NCBI RefSeq assembly: GCF_030272615.1
Contig: NC_081411.1
Span: 827,940,897 to 828,004,896 of the forward strand
Length of the DNA stretch: 64,000 nt
Origin: Cryptomeria japonica
Taxonomy: Eukaryota > Streptophyta > Pinopsida > Cupressales > Cupressaceae
Direction: 5' to 3'
Below the pieces are notes generated by a model. That model was not told where the DNA came from, searched no databases, and saw nothing but the letters and a program-made list of their open reading frames with translations. How positions within the stretch are numbered: position 1 is the first letter of the stretch; each line of letters opens with the position of its first letter. Positions 1 to 12,629 of the stretch are shown piece by piece. Position numbers and translations under genes: made by a program.

Positions 1-1260
1 TATAGATGTTATTCTCTTGATGTTTGAGATTACTTGTTTACCCTTTATGTATTATATAACAAGATTTAGGTTCCACATCTTCTCCATCTTGGCTAGAAAA
101 TACATTGTCTAAGAAGAGGAAAATTGTACCTATGACTTTTCTATTGATAACATTGTGGGGTAGCCACCACAAGCGTTCCCAAATACTAAGAAGCTAAAGA
201 CTTCTTCTAGGCTGATAGAAGATGATAACTTTGAGAAATTTTGTTTGTAGAAATTGCACACCCATTAGTGGAAAAAGAGCCTAGTCAAGCTACTACTACT
301 AATTTCAACATGACTAGGGTGGACATCCAAGTAGGGATGGAGATGTCCATAATTTCCAAGTGATTGCAACTAGGTTAGTCGCTTGTAGATCCCGTAGTAC
401 AACCCATCAATTCAACTTTGGCCTCTTTTGATCTCAATTCTGACGCTAGAAAAGAAATGGTTAGTAAAGTGTAGAACAATGGATACTTTGGTAGAACTAC
501 TCAAGAGTGGATCAAGTTTTGGAACCAAAAGGGAGCCCTTTATTGGGAATATGAGAAAAGTGTATATAAATCTAATTGCGGTACAAAAAGGTGTCAATAC
601 AGAAATAGCCAATGCAAAGCAAGAGGAGGCTACGTTACAAATGGAAAAAGAGCTTAAAGAAATTATTTATATGGGAATTGAAAAAGCTACAATAGATAAT
701 ATTGCATACCAAATACCAATGATACTAAATGTATAATTTGGAAGGAAATTATTAAATATAAACACACCTTCCTCAAACAAAACATCAAGGAACAAAACAA
801 GTTTCTCATAGAATGTAATTGGATGTATGCAAACATTATTCAGGAATTCAAAGATGTTGGGTGTTAAATAAAAAAAATGATAATGAAGGAGATGCCACTA
901 TGGATGAATTGGAAGTGCATTTTTGAAACACAATTAATGCATTCTCAGACCCAAAGGATTTTAATAAAGAGATCTTGAAAATATTGGTGAGAGTAGACTT
1001 GAAGCATTATCCTAGTATAAAGGCCATCCAAAAAGAAAATCTACTAGAGTTGATATCGTTTGTGCGAACAAGGCCTCATGGAGGCTTAGAACTGGGAACA
1101 TTCTCATTCCCTAGTAGGAAGGAATCCTCATAGTGGCACAAGCTCTACAAGACTATAAAGCTCATTTGGCAATGTAGCAACAAAATCTGGTAGATAGAGC
1201 CAATGTAGACTAATAATGGTAGCCACCTCAGTCTTAGTTATTTTAAGTTATTTTATAAAG
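1..1260. other. Unassigned AT-rich sequence with degenerate coding scraps
   Basis: No convincing gene. An open frame at 428-736 (+) gives a lysine- and glutamate-rich stretch of about 100 residues, and short open stretches in other frames follow to about 1,240, each ending at stops. They may be remains of one decayed coding sequence, possibly from a transposon, but no domain is recognisable. Confidence 0.25.
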
Positions 1261-1265
1261 TTTTA

Positions 1266-1870
1266 ATATTTTTTTGATGAATAGGCCTTCTCTATTAATA
1301 TAAAATATTAAAGTACATATTCACAAAAAAAGGTCGGAGGATACAAGATCACCCTGCGAGAGTCACAGGGCCAACGACCAAAAGCAAAAAACAAGCTATT
1401 CATCAAAAAACTTCCTCAAGCAGCCAAAACAGAGGCAGCCGAGGGAGGAGGATCAGAATCATTTTTCTTGCCCCAAGCATCAGTAGGGTCAGGAGTCGGG
1501 TCTGACGCAGACCACCCATCTTCAGGATCTTTATCAATTTCTCCTTCCTCCTTCCTAGGAGGTGAGATCATTAGAGCCAGGCGAGCAAACTTGGAAGTGG
1601 TGGCAGAGGGCCACCCAGAACCATCACCAGCGGGAGGAGAAAAAGTCACAGAAGCAGTAGAGGGCCACCCCGAGGCAGAGCCACGATGCGGAGGAGAAGA
1701 CAAGCGGTGCCTCCAAGCATCATCTCTCCCATCGGAGGAGCAGCGAGGAGCCTGGGACCGCGGGGTCTGAGAGCAGCAGGCAGAGGAACTATGACCACGA
1801 TAGCAGCCAAGGGGCAGAGTGCAATCAACATAGATAGAATCTGGCGACACTCTGACAATCACACAAGGGT
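1266..1870 (-). mobile_element. 5'-truncated LINE-like 3' end (putative)
   Basis: Read on the minus strand, the segment runs from a GC-rich open frame (stop near 1,416; 148 codons, rich in S, P, G, D and E) through an untranslated tail to a terminal A-rich stretch, seen as a T run at 1,268-1,276. This layout, coding end then short 3' UTR then A-rich tail, fits the 3' end of a plant LINE. The GC content differs sharply from the AT-rich flanks, which supports an insertion. No target-site duplication was found and no reverse transcriptase remains, so the class is an inference. Confidence 0.4.
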
Positions 1871-2022
1871 CATTTCCCTAGTGTTTAATTAACCAATCTA
1901 TAAAATCACTACAAAAATAAATGAAAAAAGATTTGGATATATACTAACAAAATTTATATTTATATTTAAAATAAAATAAAATAATTATATTTATTATTCT
2001 AATTTATATTTTTATTAAAAAC

Positions 2023-2025
<3 letters not shown>

Positions 2026-2063
<38 letters not shown>
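2026..2063. repeat. (TA)n microsatellite
   Basis: Uninterrupted TA dinucleotide run in AT-rich sequence. Similar shorter TA runs occur near 8,518-8,536, 9,064-9,088 and 10,473-10,496. Confidence 0.95.
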
Positions 2064-2070
<7 letters not shown>

Positions 2071-2601
2071 AAATTTTATTTCTTTCACAATTATATTTTT
2101 TTTACCTAGATGCTTCAATACATACGAAATTTAGCGAGAGTGATTTAATCTGTAAAAATATTATTGAACATCACATCACACAGATAAAACAAAATTTAAA
2201 TATGAGATATATTTAATTAAAATTTTGACATTAATTGAAGGATTTCCACTATTATTCATTAACTGTCCATATAAATCTATTATGCTAGAAAACATCACAT
2301 TAGACAAATAAAACAAATGACGTACATAATATAAGTGGCTGACATGGGAAAGGAGATAGCGATTACCTATATTTTAAGATTTCTAACCAAGCATCCAAAT
2401 TCCACATAAAACAAGTTTGAAACGTAATAAAAATGTTCTACATTTTAAAATATGAAGTATTTCAAATAGTATTTAGTGTTTGCAATGTACTGACTACGAA
2501 AAGTTGGCAGAGGAAATACGAAACCAATGGAGCTGGCAAGACTGCGTCTCACAAGTTTGCAGGTTAAACATAAATTTTTCGGAGTTGATGGTGTATTTGC
2601 A

Positions 2602-4337
2602 GGCAATGGCTACGCAGCGGACCAAACGGCCCGCCCCATGCCATGCCATGCCATGCCCCCATGTGATGACGTGACCGTCCCGTCCAATCAAACCCTCTGT
2701 GCCATCTCTAGTCCTTTTCGGACATTTTTTCATTTTTTTTTGACAAGTCCGTGGGTGTGGGGGAATTTTTTTTTTCAAAGTATGATTATATTTTTAAATT
2801 AAAATAATTTATTTTAATTGTTTTTAGAATTTTTTTTTTTTTAATTTTAATTTTTTTAGAATTTTTTATAATAAGTATGACATCTTCTAAAGTTTAATAT
2901 TTTTCGAATAATTAAACATATAATATATGATACATAAGTAAAAATTGCACATAAGTAAAAATTTAATTCAAACTATAACTTATTGCTCAAATTTACAAAA
3001 TAAAATGTATATAAATTACACACAAGTAAAAAAATTAAATTCAAACTATGTAAATATTGCATCTAGATTGACAATGTCCCAAAAGGATTGGATGGTCACG
3101 TCATCACATGGGGGCATGGCATGGCATGGGGCAAGGCTGTTTTGTCTGTTGCGCATGGGGCCGCCATGTGATGACGTGACCATCCAATCAAACTGTCCAT
3201 GCCATCTCCAGTCCTTTTGGGACATTTTTCCTTTTTTTGATAAGTCTGTTGGGGGTGGAGGAATTTTTTTTTTTTTAAATGTATGATTATATTTTTTAAA
3301 TTGAAATAATTTATTTTAATATGTTTTTATAATTTTTTATATTTTAGTTATATTTGTAAAATAATAAATTAATAATTAATAATGTATTTATAGTTTTTAA
3401 ATAATAAGTTATTGTTTTCTTTTATGTTTGATTATATTTTTAAAATTGAAATAATTTATTTTAATATTTTTTCATAATTTTTTATTTATTATACTTTTTT
3501 GATTTTTTAAGCTATATTTGTGAAATAATAAATAAAATAAATTAATAGTTAATTATAATATTAAATTTTAAGTTAAAAACATTATAAATTATTAAGTTTA
3601 TTAAGTTTTATTATTAATTTTTAATCTTTTTAATCTACTTTATTAAGTTATAATGTTTTTAAATTTTATTAATTGTTTATTTATTTAAGTTTTTATAATT
3701 TAATTAATAATTTACTTAGTATATTTTCTTTGTATGTTTATTATTATTATTATTTAATCTAATAATATATAAATTTAATCAAATAATCAAATATTTTAAT
3801 AATTTTTTTGATATTAATCTAAAATACACCTATCAAATGAAATTTTGAATAAATATATTTTAAATTGTCAATCTAGATACAATGTTTACATAGTTTGAAT
3901 TTAATTTTTTTACTTGAGTGTAATTTATATACATTTAATTTTGTATATTTGAGCAATAAGTTATAGTTTGAATTAAATTTTTACTTATGTGCAATTTTTA
4001 CTTATGTATCATATAGTATATGTTTAGTTATTCTAAAAATATTAAACTTTAGAAGATGTCATACTTATTATAAAAAAATATAAAAAAAATTAAAATAAAA
4101 AAAATAAAATTCTAAAAACAATTAAAATAAATTATTTTAATTTAAAAATATAATCATACTTTGAAAAAAAAAAATTCCCCCACACCCACGGACTTGTAAA
4201 AAAAAATGAAAAAATGTCCAAAAAGGACTGGAGATGGCACGAAGGGTTTGATTGGACGGGGTGGTCATGTCATCACATGGGGGCATGGCATGACATGGCA
4301 TGGGGCGGGCCGTTTTGTCTGTTGCGTAGCCATTGCC
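2602..4337. mobile_element. Fold-back (long-TIR) element, non-autonomous
   Basis: The segment begins GGCAATGGCTACGCA and ends with its near reverse complement. The arms, 2,602-3,075 and 3,864-4,337, are each about 474 bp and match along their whole length with scattered substitutions and small indels. They include a CATGCC-repeat tract, a GATGACGTGACC-like block and an AT-rich inner part. The roughly 790-bp centre is AT-rich and starts with a second palindrome. No transposase is encoded and no clear target-site duplication flanks the ends, so the superfamily is unassigned. Short ORFs across the arms are by-products of the repeat. Confidence 0.75.
3077..3222. repeat. Nested palindrome inside the fold-back element
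   Basis: Starts TCCCAAAAGGATTGGATGG and ends with the inverted counterpart (CCAGTCCTTTTGGGA). Internal blocks GTCACGTCATCACATGG and CCATGTGATGACGTGAC are also inverted. It is a diverged miniature of the outer arms, so two copies of one family appear nested or one arm was partly duplicated in inverted order. Confidence 0.7.
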
Positions 4338-4499
4338 CTCACGGATGACTGTTGTACGATACAGTGTACATATTAATCGTTGAAGCTTATTATGATATAC
4401 CTATGTTGCTTTTTACCTATATAGAATAGGATATTTACTACACCACCGTAAGTATGATGTGCAATTGTATGTGAACTAGGCATCATGTTAACCCAAACC

Positions 4500-6610
4500 A
4501 AATGGCCTACAGTTGAATTTCAGTTGCGCAAGGAAAAAATCTTAATTTCAGTACACTGATATCGCCGCGTTCATTAAATAACCAACCATCACACCCGATT
4601 TTTTCTTCCCTAACTAATTTTGCTTTGAATTTCATCACCACATTCATTTAATTTCATTGAATTTCAGCTGCGCAAGGAAAAAATCTTAATTTCAGTACAC
4701 TGACATCGCCGCGTTCATTAAATAACCAACCATCGCACCCGATTTTTTCTTCCCTAACTGATTTTGCTTTGAATTTCATCGCCGCATTCATTGAATTTCA
4801 TTAAATATCCACAATGGCATCCGTTAGGGAAGAAAAAATCTTAATTTCAGTAGAAAAACATCACTGTGTTTATTAAATATCTATAATGACATCTCATCCC
4901 TATTTTTGTTGAATTTCTATTGGAGGATGAAAAAATCTTAATTTCAGTATAATGTTAATTAAATATTCAACAATGGTACTTGTATTGGAGTCATTAGTGG
5001 ACATAGGACCAATAAGGGTCATCTTTTTGTAGACATAGTAGGAGCCAAAAAAAAATGGTAATGGAAGGTCCATCAATAAATATCACATATACCAATAGTG
5101 GATAATTTTTTATCTTTTTTGATCATAATTAGCTCACTACTGGGACATTTGTACACCACTACTAGGTCATTTGTGCTTAACTATTAGGGCATTTGTCCAC
5201 TACTACTGGCTATTTTGAGTTATCTACTAAGGTGATTATGTATTGGACCACACTTTGAAATTTGTACTTTTTGACCTTTGTGCACATAACGAATTCGACA
5301 ACGTGCATCATTACTACCCACAAGCCAAAACAATAGCTTTAAGCAGTTAAGTTGCATACGGAGAGAACAAAAAATCAATTGTCGAAATCGGATGAACCGT
5401 TTAGGAACTTAAGATGCGCAAAGTTAGCTATGTCCACTACTGGCTCCTTTCCCCTATTTCTGTTTGAATATTAGCTAGACAAAAAAAATAAAATTATTTC
5501 AGTATGAAAACATCACCGTCTTCATTAAATATCTAATAGTGACAACCTTTTTGTTGCGTTTCAGCTTGGCGAAGAAAAAATCTTAATTTCAGTACAATGA
5601 CATTGCGACATTAATTAAATCTCCACAATGGAATCCGTTACGGAAGAAAATATCTTAATTTCAATAGAAAAACATCATTGTGTTTATTAAATATCTATAA
5701 TGACATGTCATCCCTATTTTTGTTCAACATCAATTGGAGGATGAAAAAATCTTAATTTCAGTACAATGTTCATTAAATATTAAACAATGGTACCTGTATT
5801 AGAGTCAGTAGTGGACATAGGATCAATAACTGTCATCTTTTTGTAGACATAGTAGGAGCCAAAAAAAATGGTAATGAAAGGTCCATTAATAAATATCACA
5901 TATACCAATAGTGGATAATTTTTTAGCTTTTTTTACCATAATTAGCCCATTACTGGGACATTTGTGCACCACTACTGGGTCATTTGTGCTTAACTACTAG
6001 GGTATTTGTCCACTACTACTGGTTATTTTGAGTTATCTACTATTGGCACAAAGGTGATTATGCATTAGACCACACTTTGAAATTTGTATTTTTTGACCTT
6101 TGTGCACATAACAAATTCCACATTGTGCATCATTACTACCCACAAGCCAAAACAATACCTTTAAGTAGTTAAGTCGCATACAGAGAGAACCAAAAAAAAT
6201 TGTTGAAATCGGATGAATCGTTTAGGAACTTAAGATGCGCGAAGTTAGCTATGTCCACTACTAGCTCCTTTCCCCTATTTATGTTTGAATATTAGCTGAG
6301 CAAAGAATTTTTTTTAATTTTGAAAACATCACCACGTTTATTAAATATCTAACAATGACAACCTTTTTGTTGTGTTTCATCTCAGCAAAGAAAAAATCTT
6401 AACTACAGTACAATGACATTGACATTCATTAAATACCCACAATGGAATCCATTAGGGAAGAAAAAATCTTAATTTCAGTAGAAAAAACATCACTGTGTTT
6501 AGTAAATATTTGATAATGACATCCCATCCCTATTTCTATTGAACATCAATTGGAGGATGAAAAAATCTTAATTTTAGTACAATGTTCATTAAATATTCAA
6601 CAATATGTAT
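4500..6610. repeat. Complex tandem repeat array (~813-bp duplication plus short units)
   Basis: The core motif AAAAATCTTAATTTCAGTA, followed by a 'cattaaatat...acaatgg' block, recurs about ten times between about 4,538 and 6,575. A longer segment starting near 4,998 (GTGGACATAGGACCAATA) is repeated near 5,811 at about 813-bp spacing and ends with AGTTAGCTATGTCCACTACT in both copies. A partial third copy follows from 6,390. No protein-coding frame is preserved. Confidence 0.8.
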
Positions 6611-7123
6611 AGATAATATCAAGCATCTATGGTTCTTGTCTCTACATTGATCCTTGAGGGAAACAACCAATATGTATATACATTTTTCATGTGTTGGTTA
6701 TACTAAAACAACATTGTGATATTTAAGTAATGTGGTGGTCTTGGTGCTTTCAATAAGATTTGCTCAAATTTCAATTGTGATGTAGAGACTCGAGGTCCAC
6801 AAGGATCTTATATCACCCAAAAATATTGTTAGTTTGATTTTGGTTTTTGCTATAATTTTGATGTGAGATATTTTAGGTTCAATTTCTTATTGATGTGTTT
6901 TTAGGGTTACTGTTTTTGATCATTTTTGAATCTTCATAGTGTTTGACATAAATATAATTATTGTGCATAGTTTTTGATTTTTGACTTTTTAAGTTTTTTT
7001 CTCAAATTTTCATCAATATTTTAGATCAAACTCCATGATCCAACATATAGTATAATTATTGTTACTTACACAATTTAATTAGTGTGATTTCTTTGGTCCA
7101 CATAACTACATGTTATTTGTTTT

Positions 7124-7350
7124 ATTGCACTTTGATTTTGATTGTTCATTGATGGGGTCCACATAATTGACTTATGCATCAAACTAAGACCCATATTATT
7201 ATTTTTATTGCACTTTGATTTTGATCATTAATGGGTCCACATAATTGACTTAAGCATCAATCTAAGACAAATATTATTTGTTTTTTATTCAACTTTGATT
7301 TTGATAGTTCATTGATGGGGTCCACATAATTGAGTATGCATCAAACTAAG
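7124..7350. repeat. Three tandem ~82-bp repeats
   Basis: Three consecutive units share ACTTTGATTTTGAT..., GGGTCCACATAATTGA and GCATCAAACTAAG blocks. The spacing is about 80-85 bp and the units have small indels. Confidence 0.7.
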
Positions 7351-7378
7351 GTTGTAGCTAATCTGGCTCCAAAATGAC

Positions 7379-7513
7379 ATGCCTCCATATGATGCCGAAG
7401 GCATACCATTCAAGTACGACAGGTCCATGAGAGCGACGTTCCTGGGACCCATAGATGACATGGAGGAATTCACGGCTGCGATGACGTGGATGATGTTGTC
7501 GTTCTACGTTTGA
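7379..7513 (+). CDS. Short open frame, unidentified (44 codons)
   Basis: An ATG frame of 44 codons begins MPPYDAEGIPFKYDRS and ends LSFYV before TGA. The composition is protein-like and the frame is open upstream through the adjacent GGCTCCAAAAT repeat motif, so this may be the last exon or a captured fragment of a larger gene. No family was recognised. Confidence 0.25.
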   Translation: MPPYDAEGIPFKYDRSMRATFLGPIDDMEEFTAAMTWMMLSFYV

Positions 7514-9544
7514 TGGATTAGCTTGCTCACGGTTAACACTTTCCCGGCCATTGTCACCGTTATGTGATGGTTACGGTTACATTGGGCGAGGCGGTTAACA
7601 TACCGTCGGGCAAGCGTTTTAAATTTTCAATGACCGCCAATTTCGATTTTGCCACACGATAATTTTTTTGGCTAACCTGCTTTATTGTGTCCATGAGTCG
7701 ACTAACATGACTAACATTGGGTGGCGGTCATGTGTTATGGGCACAATTTTCAATTCATTTTTTAAAATTTTTTTGAATGAAACTTGATTTCACGAAAATT
7801 GAAAATATATTTCGTTCGGTAGCTGCATGCAGAATGCGCTGGTGGAGGCGAAACAAAATATTTGACCATGGAAATTCAGGCTGTAAATTCATGTGCCCAG
7901 TTGAGTCACTGAGTGAAGAAGCTACACTTCAATTGTAGTTATAGGTATGCATTCTTAAAATATGTGTGGCTCCGAAGGGGAGGAGAAAAGCCGACCGCAT
8001 GTATAACCCAAGTTGTCTAGGTATATTGTTAGTCGTATTGTTATCGCCTGTTAACACGCGGGTTTTTTTTCATGTGCAAGGAGGAGGTATCGTATCGTAT
8101 AGGGGGTGGTACGATTGAAGATTGTTGTGTAGGGTTATGGCGGCATCGATAAATTCAAACCCTAACAGATAAAGATAGTTTTATGATTCCTTTGTCAACC
8201 CAGTGTTTGAAATTGTAAATTTTAATATCATTTTTGTATCGCAGAGGTGGTTGTGAGTGTGCCCTCAGGAGGTGTCAAGAGGACAACGATTTGGGTGGAG
8301 GCTTAGGTGGCTGCAGTAATTTGAAACCCTAAGATATTCAATTTTTTTTTTATTTCCCATGTCATTTTGTGTTGTGTCTGTGAAAATTAGGCATCATTTT
8401 GCAACATGGTCGTGTCAGGATACCAAGGTCCCTTTTTTATTGTTGACGGCTGATTTTTGGGATTTTGTTGAAAATCGTCAGGGTTTGGATTGTTTGTTTG
8501 CGGTTTGGTGTGTGTTGGTATATATATATATATATGTCAATATGAAGCAATACACACACACACAAACATGTCCTCTACAATACAGAGGAAAACAACATAA
8601 TAAAACATAGATAAAAGAAACTATGGAAATATTATGCTCTGTTTCCATTATTCTCAGGTGCTCATTAGATAAAAAAAAGAAAACCTATAGTCCCATAAAT
8701 CCCCCTTCAACAATGAGCCAGAATAGACGGAGGCTGCTTCAACAAGGAGCCCTTCAACAATAATATTTTCGTTTGTGCATTAGTCTTACTTTTTCCATGT
8801 TAGGCAAATAAAAAAGGTGCCATGTTTGCTATCATCAAACAAACAACAGATCAACTCCTAAACAAGAGCAGGTCACACACAGTCAAGGAATGGTTGCATC
8901 AACGAGTCAACAACCTAATTTTGAGGAGTCTATTTACATCAAAAGGAAAACCATAACATGTAAACGAGGTCAAGATCACATAAAAGAAACTCAATTTGAA
9001 ACAAAACATTTTACCTCACTTTGTCTTTCATGTAGCTATTAGGTGTCTGCCACTTGTATTTGCATATATATATATATATATATATATTTATTCTCGGACA
9101 TGTATGTTGATGCATGTCATTGGTACGATATGTCCTTTTTGGAGCCAGAATAGACATGTGTCATGTATGTCGATTCATGTCATTGTTACAATCTCATTTT
9201 GAAGCCAGAATAGACATGTCTGACACAAGTTGGAAGCACCTAATCACACTCGAAAAGTGCAGAATAAACATATATGCATATATATGTGGGAGGCTATGTA
9301 TTGTGGCTCGACAGTGGATGTATCGTACCAACAACATGCTTCGACATATATTTCCAAGACATGCATACCATGCCAACTTCTCGTGGTGGTCTGACCCATG
9401 GTATGTAATGTGGAGTTGTCAAGTTCTCGGTTTTAGTCCTCGGCACCCATGCAAAATTATGTGGAAATGTCGGAGGATGGTTGCAGCATGCTTCGTGGTT
9501 ACTGTCGATTTATTGTGCATAACATGCACATTAAAAGCTTGTGA
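7514..9544. other. Sequence upstream of gene A
   Basis: No supported gene. It contains two AAACCCTAA motifs (8,153 and 8,326 region), as often seen near plant 5' leaders. It also has TA runs and several copies of the dispersed motif GGAGCCAGAATAGAC (about 8,711, 9,139 and 9,203). The 144-codon frame at 9,114-9,548 shows no recognisable domain and crosses the repeat motif, so it was not called. Confidence 0.4.
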
Positions 9545-9723
9545 ATGAAGGAATCGCATTTGGAGGGCATCTTGACAGGAAGAAGAGGCCGTGAGTTGCA
9601 AAAACTTGGTACTTTTGTCAGAGAAAACACTAGCACGAAACTCAAGTTACTCTCACAGTGGGATGCCTCTATTGTGGCTGCAAAAAACAAAATGGGGGGA
9701 CTAACACCCCATGTTTGTGGCAG
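9545..9723 (+). pseudogene. Gene A, exon 1 (unidentified gene)
   Basis: The ATG directly follows an in-frame TGA. The exon begins MKESHLEGILTGRRGRELQK and ends at GGCAG|GT. Joining this donor to the acceptor at 11,665 keeps the frame open: 59 codons plus two bases complete a serine codon with exon 2. The protein is basic, without a recognised domain. The model rests only on splice sites and frame continuity. A diverged copy of the GGAGCCAGAATAGAC repeat lies about 400 bp upstream. Confidence 0.45.
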
Positions 9724-11665
9724 GTTTTTAATCGTAGGTTTTGCATTTGATGGCTACTTCTGTCTAACACAACGTTGTTAGTCTGTATGATTTTTCTATT
9801 TTGGAACTAGAAGAGACACAACCTCTCAGACCATTGTTCATGTATGAGTTGTGATTTGATGCAGCTAACAGTAGTAAAGCCAAAGGATAACACGCGATGC
9901 AATTTACCATAAGAGATGGAGTTAGTCAATAACAAGGCTTGAGAATAGACAAATGGTACTACGTGTTAGTGACATGTTATCCAATTGCATCCATTGAATG
10001 TAAAATATAGTATAAAACGTGTGACTGAGTTGCATGTTAGTCAGACTATAGCATTGATTTTGAGTCGGAATAGAGGCATCTATCCTTGAGCACACAACAA
10101 TAGTACGAAAATAGGTGGTTGATATAGACAACTCTGGTACAGCTTTGGTACTATGGCAAATTGACATATATAATTTAGGTGATATAAATTACTTAGTGGT
10201 AGTTTATATTGGATGTTAAACTGCAATTTCATATATGAACATGTAGGTTCCTTTTATGTCTTTTGAAATGCATGTACTTCCCAATGTAGACTACCAGTAA
10301 CATTAGTTACCCATGCAGGTTGTTGATTTTCAAGGACTATTGAGTAGTCCCCTAGCAAACGTCCAGACGTTCCCAGGTTGTTGCTCTATCTCCCTTGTTT
10401 AATACTACTTGCACTATAATGTCCCCTTATTAATAATCTTTGGGCTTGTGCAACTTTTTGAAAGGCGCTTGTTATATATATATATATATATATATAGTTT
10501 TTTGTAGATAATTTTTTTATGCGATACAAATGTATGTATAAATTTCAGTTCTTGATCATGTAATATTAATGTCCTTACTTTTAGTGAATTTGATAATAAT
10601 GAAAATGAACAATGCAATTGGCTGATGTGTTTTATTATATGCTATAGATGCACCATATTAGACAATAAGATATAATTTTCGAACCTAAACGCAATACGAT
10701 TGTTATTTATGGATCTTCGAGTCATGAAACCAGTGTTGAATATATGAACCAGAAATCCTGATTCTTGCAAACTATGTGTTATAAATTTGTATATATTATG
10801 TTGATTTGCATGAGAGTGTTAATGTTCATCGTAGTGTATTTGTATTTCTAGATTATTGATGTTCATGATGTTTGAGAAGTACACGTGTTTGATGATCCAA
10901 CTCCAATCTGAAATGGGATTTGGGCTTCTGTTTGAGGTGTCTCGGGTTGGCACGACGAACTCCTCATGTGTCTATCCTTCAAAGTGTTTTTTTATTTTTT
11001 CTTTTTGTAACTTAAGAGTACGTTTTTAATAAATAATATTATTCCCATGTCAACAAAGAGATGGAAGCTTTAGAATAGACACTCGTTTCAAAAGACTTGT
11101 GTCTTTCGAAAAATGAATTGGAGGTCTCTGTACCCATCAATTATCGTGAAAGACTTTGTTAATGGTAATGAATCATTGTTTATTCTCTGACATAGATTGA
11201 CCATCTTAATTGTTGCACACTCGTTTTACAGCATTGATTTTGCAATTAGCAGCTGCGATTGACTAACCTGTCGGTAACACGTTGTAGGAAAGGTCCGTTT
11301 TGGAGCCGAAATAGACATAGCCGATCTGTTAAGTGTGTTTTGCATCCTTCTTTATCAATCCTTAAGAAAGTCTAGTTTTTTTGTTGTATTTTGGATGGGG
11401 AGAACATAGGAAACCTTTTTAATAGCATTGGCGATGGATCATAGTCATTATTTTGTTGCAATTGCAACCAAATATGTTCTAGAGCAGAATGTCATGGATA
11501 GTTTTTGGCTAAACTGTTAGTTGGGTTGTACATAACACAGCGACATGCTGACTTTGTATTGGATTGTAGGCATAACTAGTCGTGTGTTGGCTATGTCATT
11601 TGTAGTGAATGTGTGGTGTTATTGATAGTGTGACGAATATGAATTGCATTTTTTTTATGTTTTAG
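9724..11665 (+). other. Putative intron of gene A
   Basis: Begins GT and ends TTTTAG. It is AT-rich, with a TA run near 10,473 and diverged copies of the dispersed repeat (about 10,050, and 11,215-11,335 in reversed orientation). No coding region was found inside. Confidence 0.35.
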
Positions 11666-11804
11666 TTCAATCATGTCGATTGCGTTGCGAAAAAGGTTGA
11701 GGGAAAATGTTGATCTTGATTATGGGTTGCTGGAGCTAAAGGCAGATGATCTCCTGGGAGTTGGCCACGTTTGCTTCCCAGTGACATGTGACATCGGCTT
11801 GCCT
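11666..11804 (+). pseudogene. Gene A, exon 2
   Basis: Acceptor TTTTAG, donor CCT|GTAAGC. The frame encodes about 46 residues (MSIALRKRLRENVDLDYG..., then a VGHVCFPVTCDIG segment). It is open throughout and in phase with exons 1 and 3. Function unknown. Confidence 0.5.
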
Positions 11805-11902
11805 GTAAGCTAAGTAGTTTTAATGGATTATGTAAAATGTAGTATTGCTTGGTGTTGTAACTGTTTAATGCTTGTGACTGGAGAACTAATTTGTATACCC
11901 AG

Positions 11903-12511
11903 GAGAGAGGTGGGCTCTCATATGCGGGATGAGTTCGACTTTCATATCTGAAAGATTCAGGAGTTGGGCTTTCACATCTGGGAGTAGTTAAGGATTCAAA
12001 TCTGAAAGAGTCGGGAGTTAGGCTTTCAGATGCATGACTAGTTGGAGATTCAAATCTTAAAGTTTCAGGAGTTGGGCTTTCGTATCCAGGACTAGTTGAG
12101 GATTCAAATCTGAAAGGGTCAGGAGTTGGGCTTTCAGATGCATGACAAGTTGGGGATTCAAATCTGAAAGATTCAGGAGTTGGAATTTCACATCCATGAG
12201 TAGTTGAGGATTCAAATCTGAAAGACTCAGGAGTTGGGCTTTTAGATGCACGACAAGTTGGGGATTAAAATCTAAAATATTCAGGAGTTGGACTTTCACA
12301 TCCACGAGTAGTTGAGGATTCAAATATGAAAGACTCAGGAGTTGGGCTTTCAGATGTGGGACTAGTTGGGGATCCAAATCCGAAAGAGTCAGGGGATGGG
12401 CCTTCAGGTCAGGGACTAGTTGGGGATTCAAATCTAAATGAGTCACCAATTGGGTCTCCAATTTTGAACCCATTGTCAAGTCAGCTTCTCAATGACTGCA
12501 CAACCACACTG
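11903..12511 (+). pseudogene. Gene A, exon 3 carrying an 18-residue repeat array
   Basis: The acceptor follows ATACCCAG and the donor is CACTG|GTAATT. Most of the 203 codons are a tandem array of an 18-residue unit close to DSGVGLSDAxLVGDSNLK. TGA codons interrupt several units at the same position of the unit, so the frame is not intact as read. The unique tail is about 24 codons (SPIGSPILNPLSSQLL...). The minus strand of this exon is also open (12,057-12,479) because 54 bp is a multiple of three; this is judged a shadow. The next intron holds the nested retroelements. Confidence 0.5.
11954..12439. repeat. 54-bp minisatellite, nine units
   Basis: Nine consecutive 54-bp units fill exactly 486 bp. 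Two subtypes alternate: one has CACATCCAxGAGTAGTTGAGG-like centres, the other CAGATGCATGACxAGTTGGGG-like centres. The higher-order period is therefore 108 bp. A degenerate unit precedes the array. Confidence 0.85.
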
Positions 12512-12629
12512 GTAATTATTTCTCATTGCATTATATATTTTTTCCATCATTGCATGGCATGGTTGGTGGAAGTTGGAATTTATAAGTGGAAATGTAGATA
12601 TATACACGGGCATAAAATGGATTGATGAT

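Noticed and set aside
1468-1892. Overlapping plus-strand ORFs in the GC-rich block
   Set aside because: Shadows of the same GC-rich segment; the tail structure supports the minus-strand LINE-like reading.
9114-9548. 144-codon ORF upstream of gene A
   Set aside because: Starts within copies of the dispersed repeat, has no domain and unusual Cys/Trp/Met-rich composition.
8518-10496. Possible CRISPR-like or regulatory meaning of the (TA)n runs
   Set aside because: Simple microsatellites without spacers; the sequence is eukaryotic.
12057-12479. 140-codon minus-strand ORF with leucine-rich 18-residue repeats
   Set aside because: It is the antisense of the 54-bp array; any unit divisible by three keeps several frames open. 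Splice sites and flanking coding fit the plus strand.
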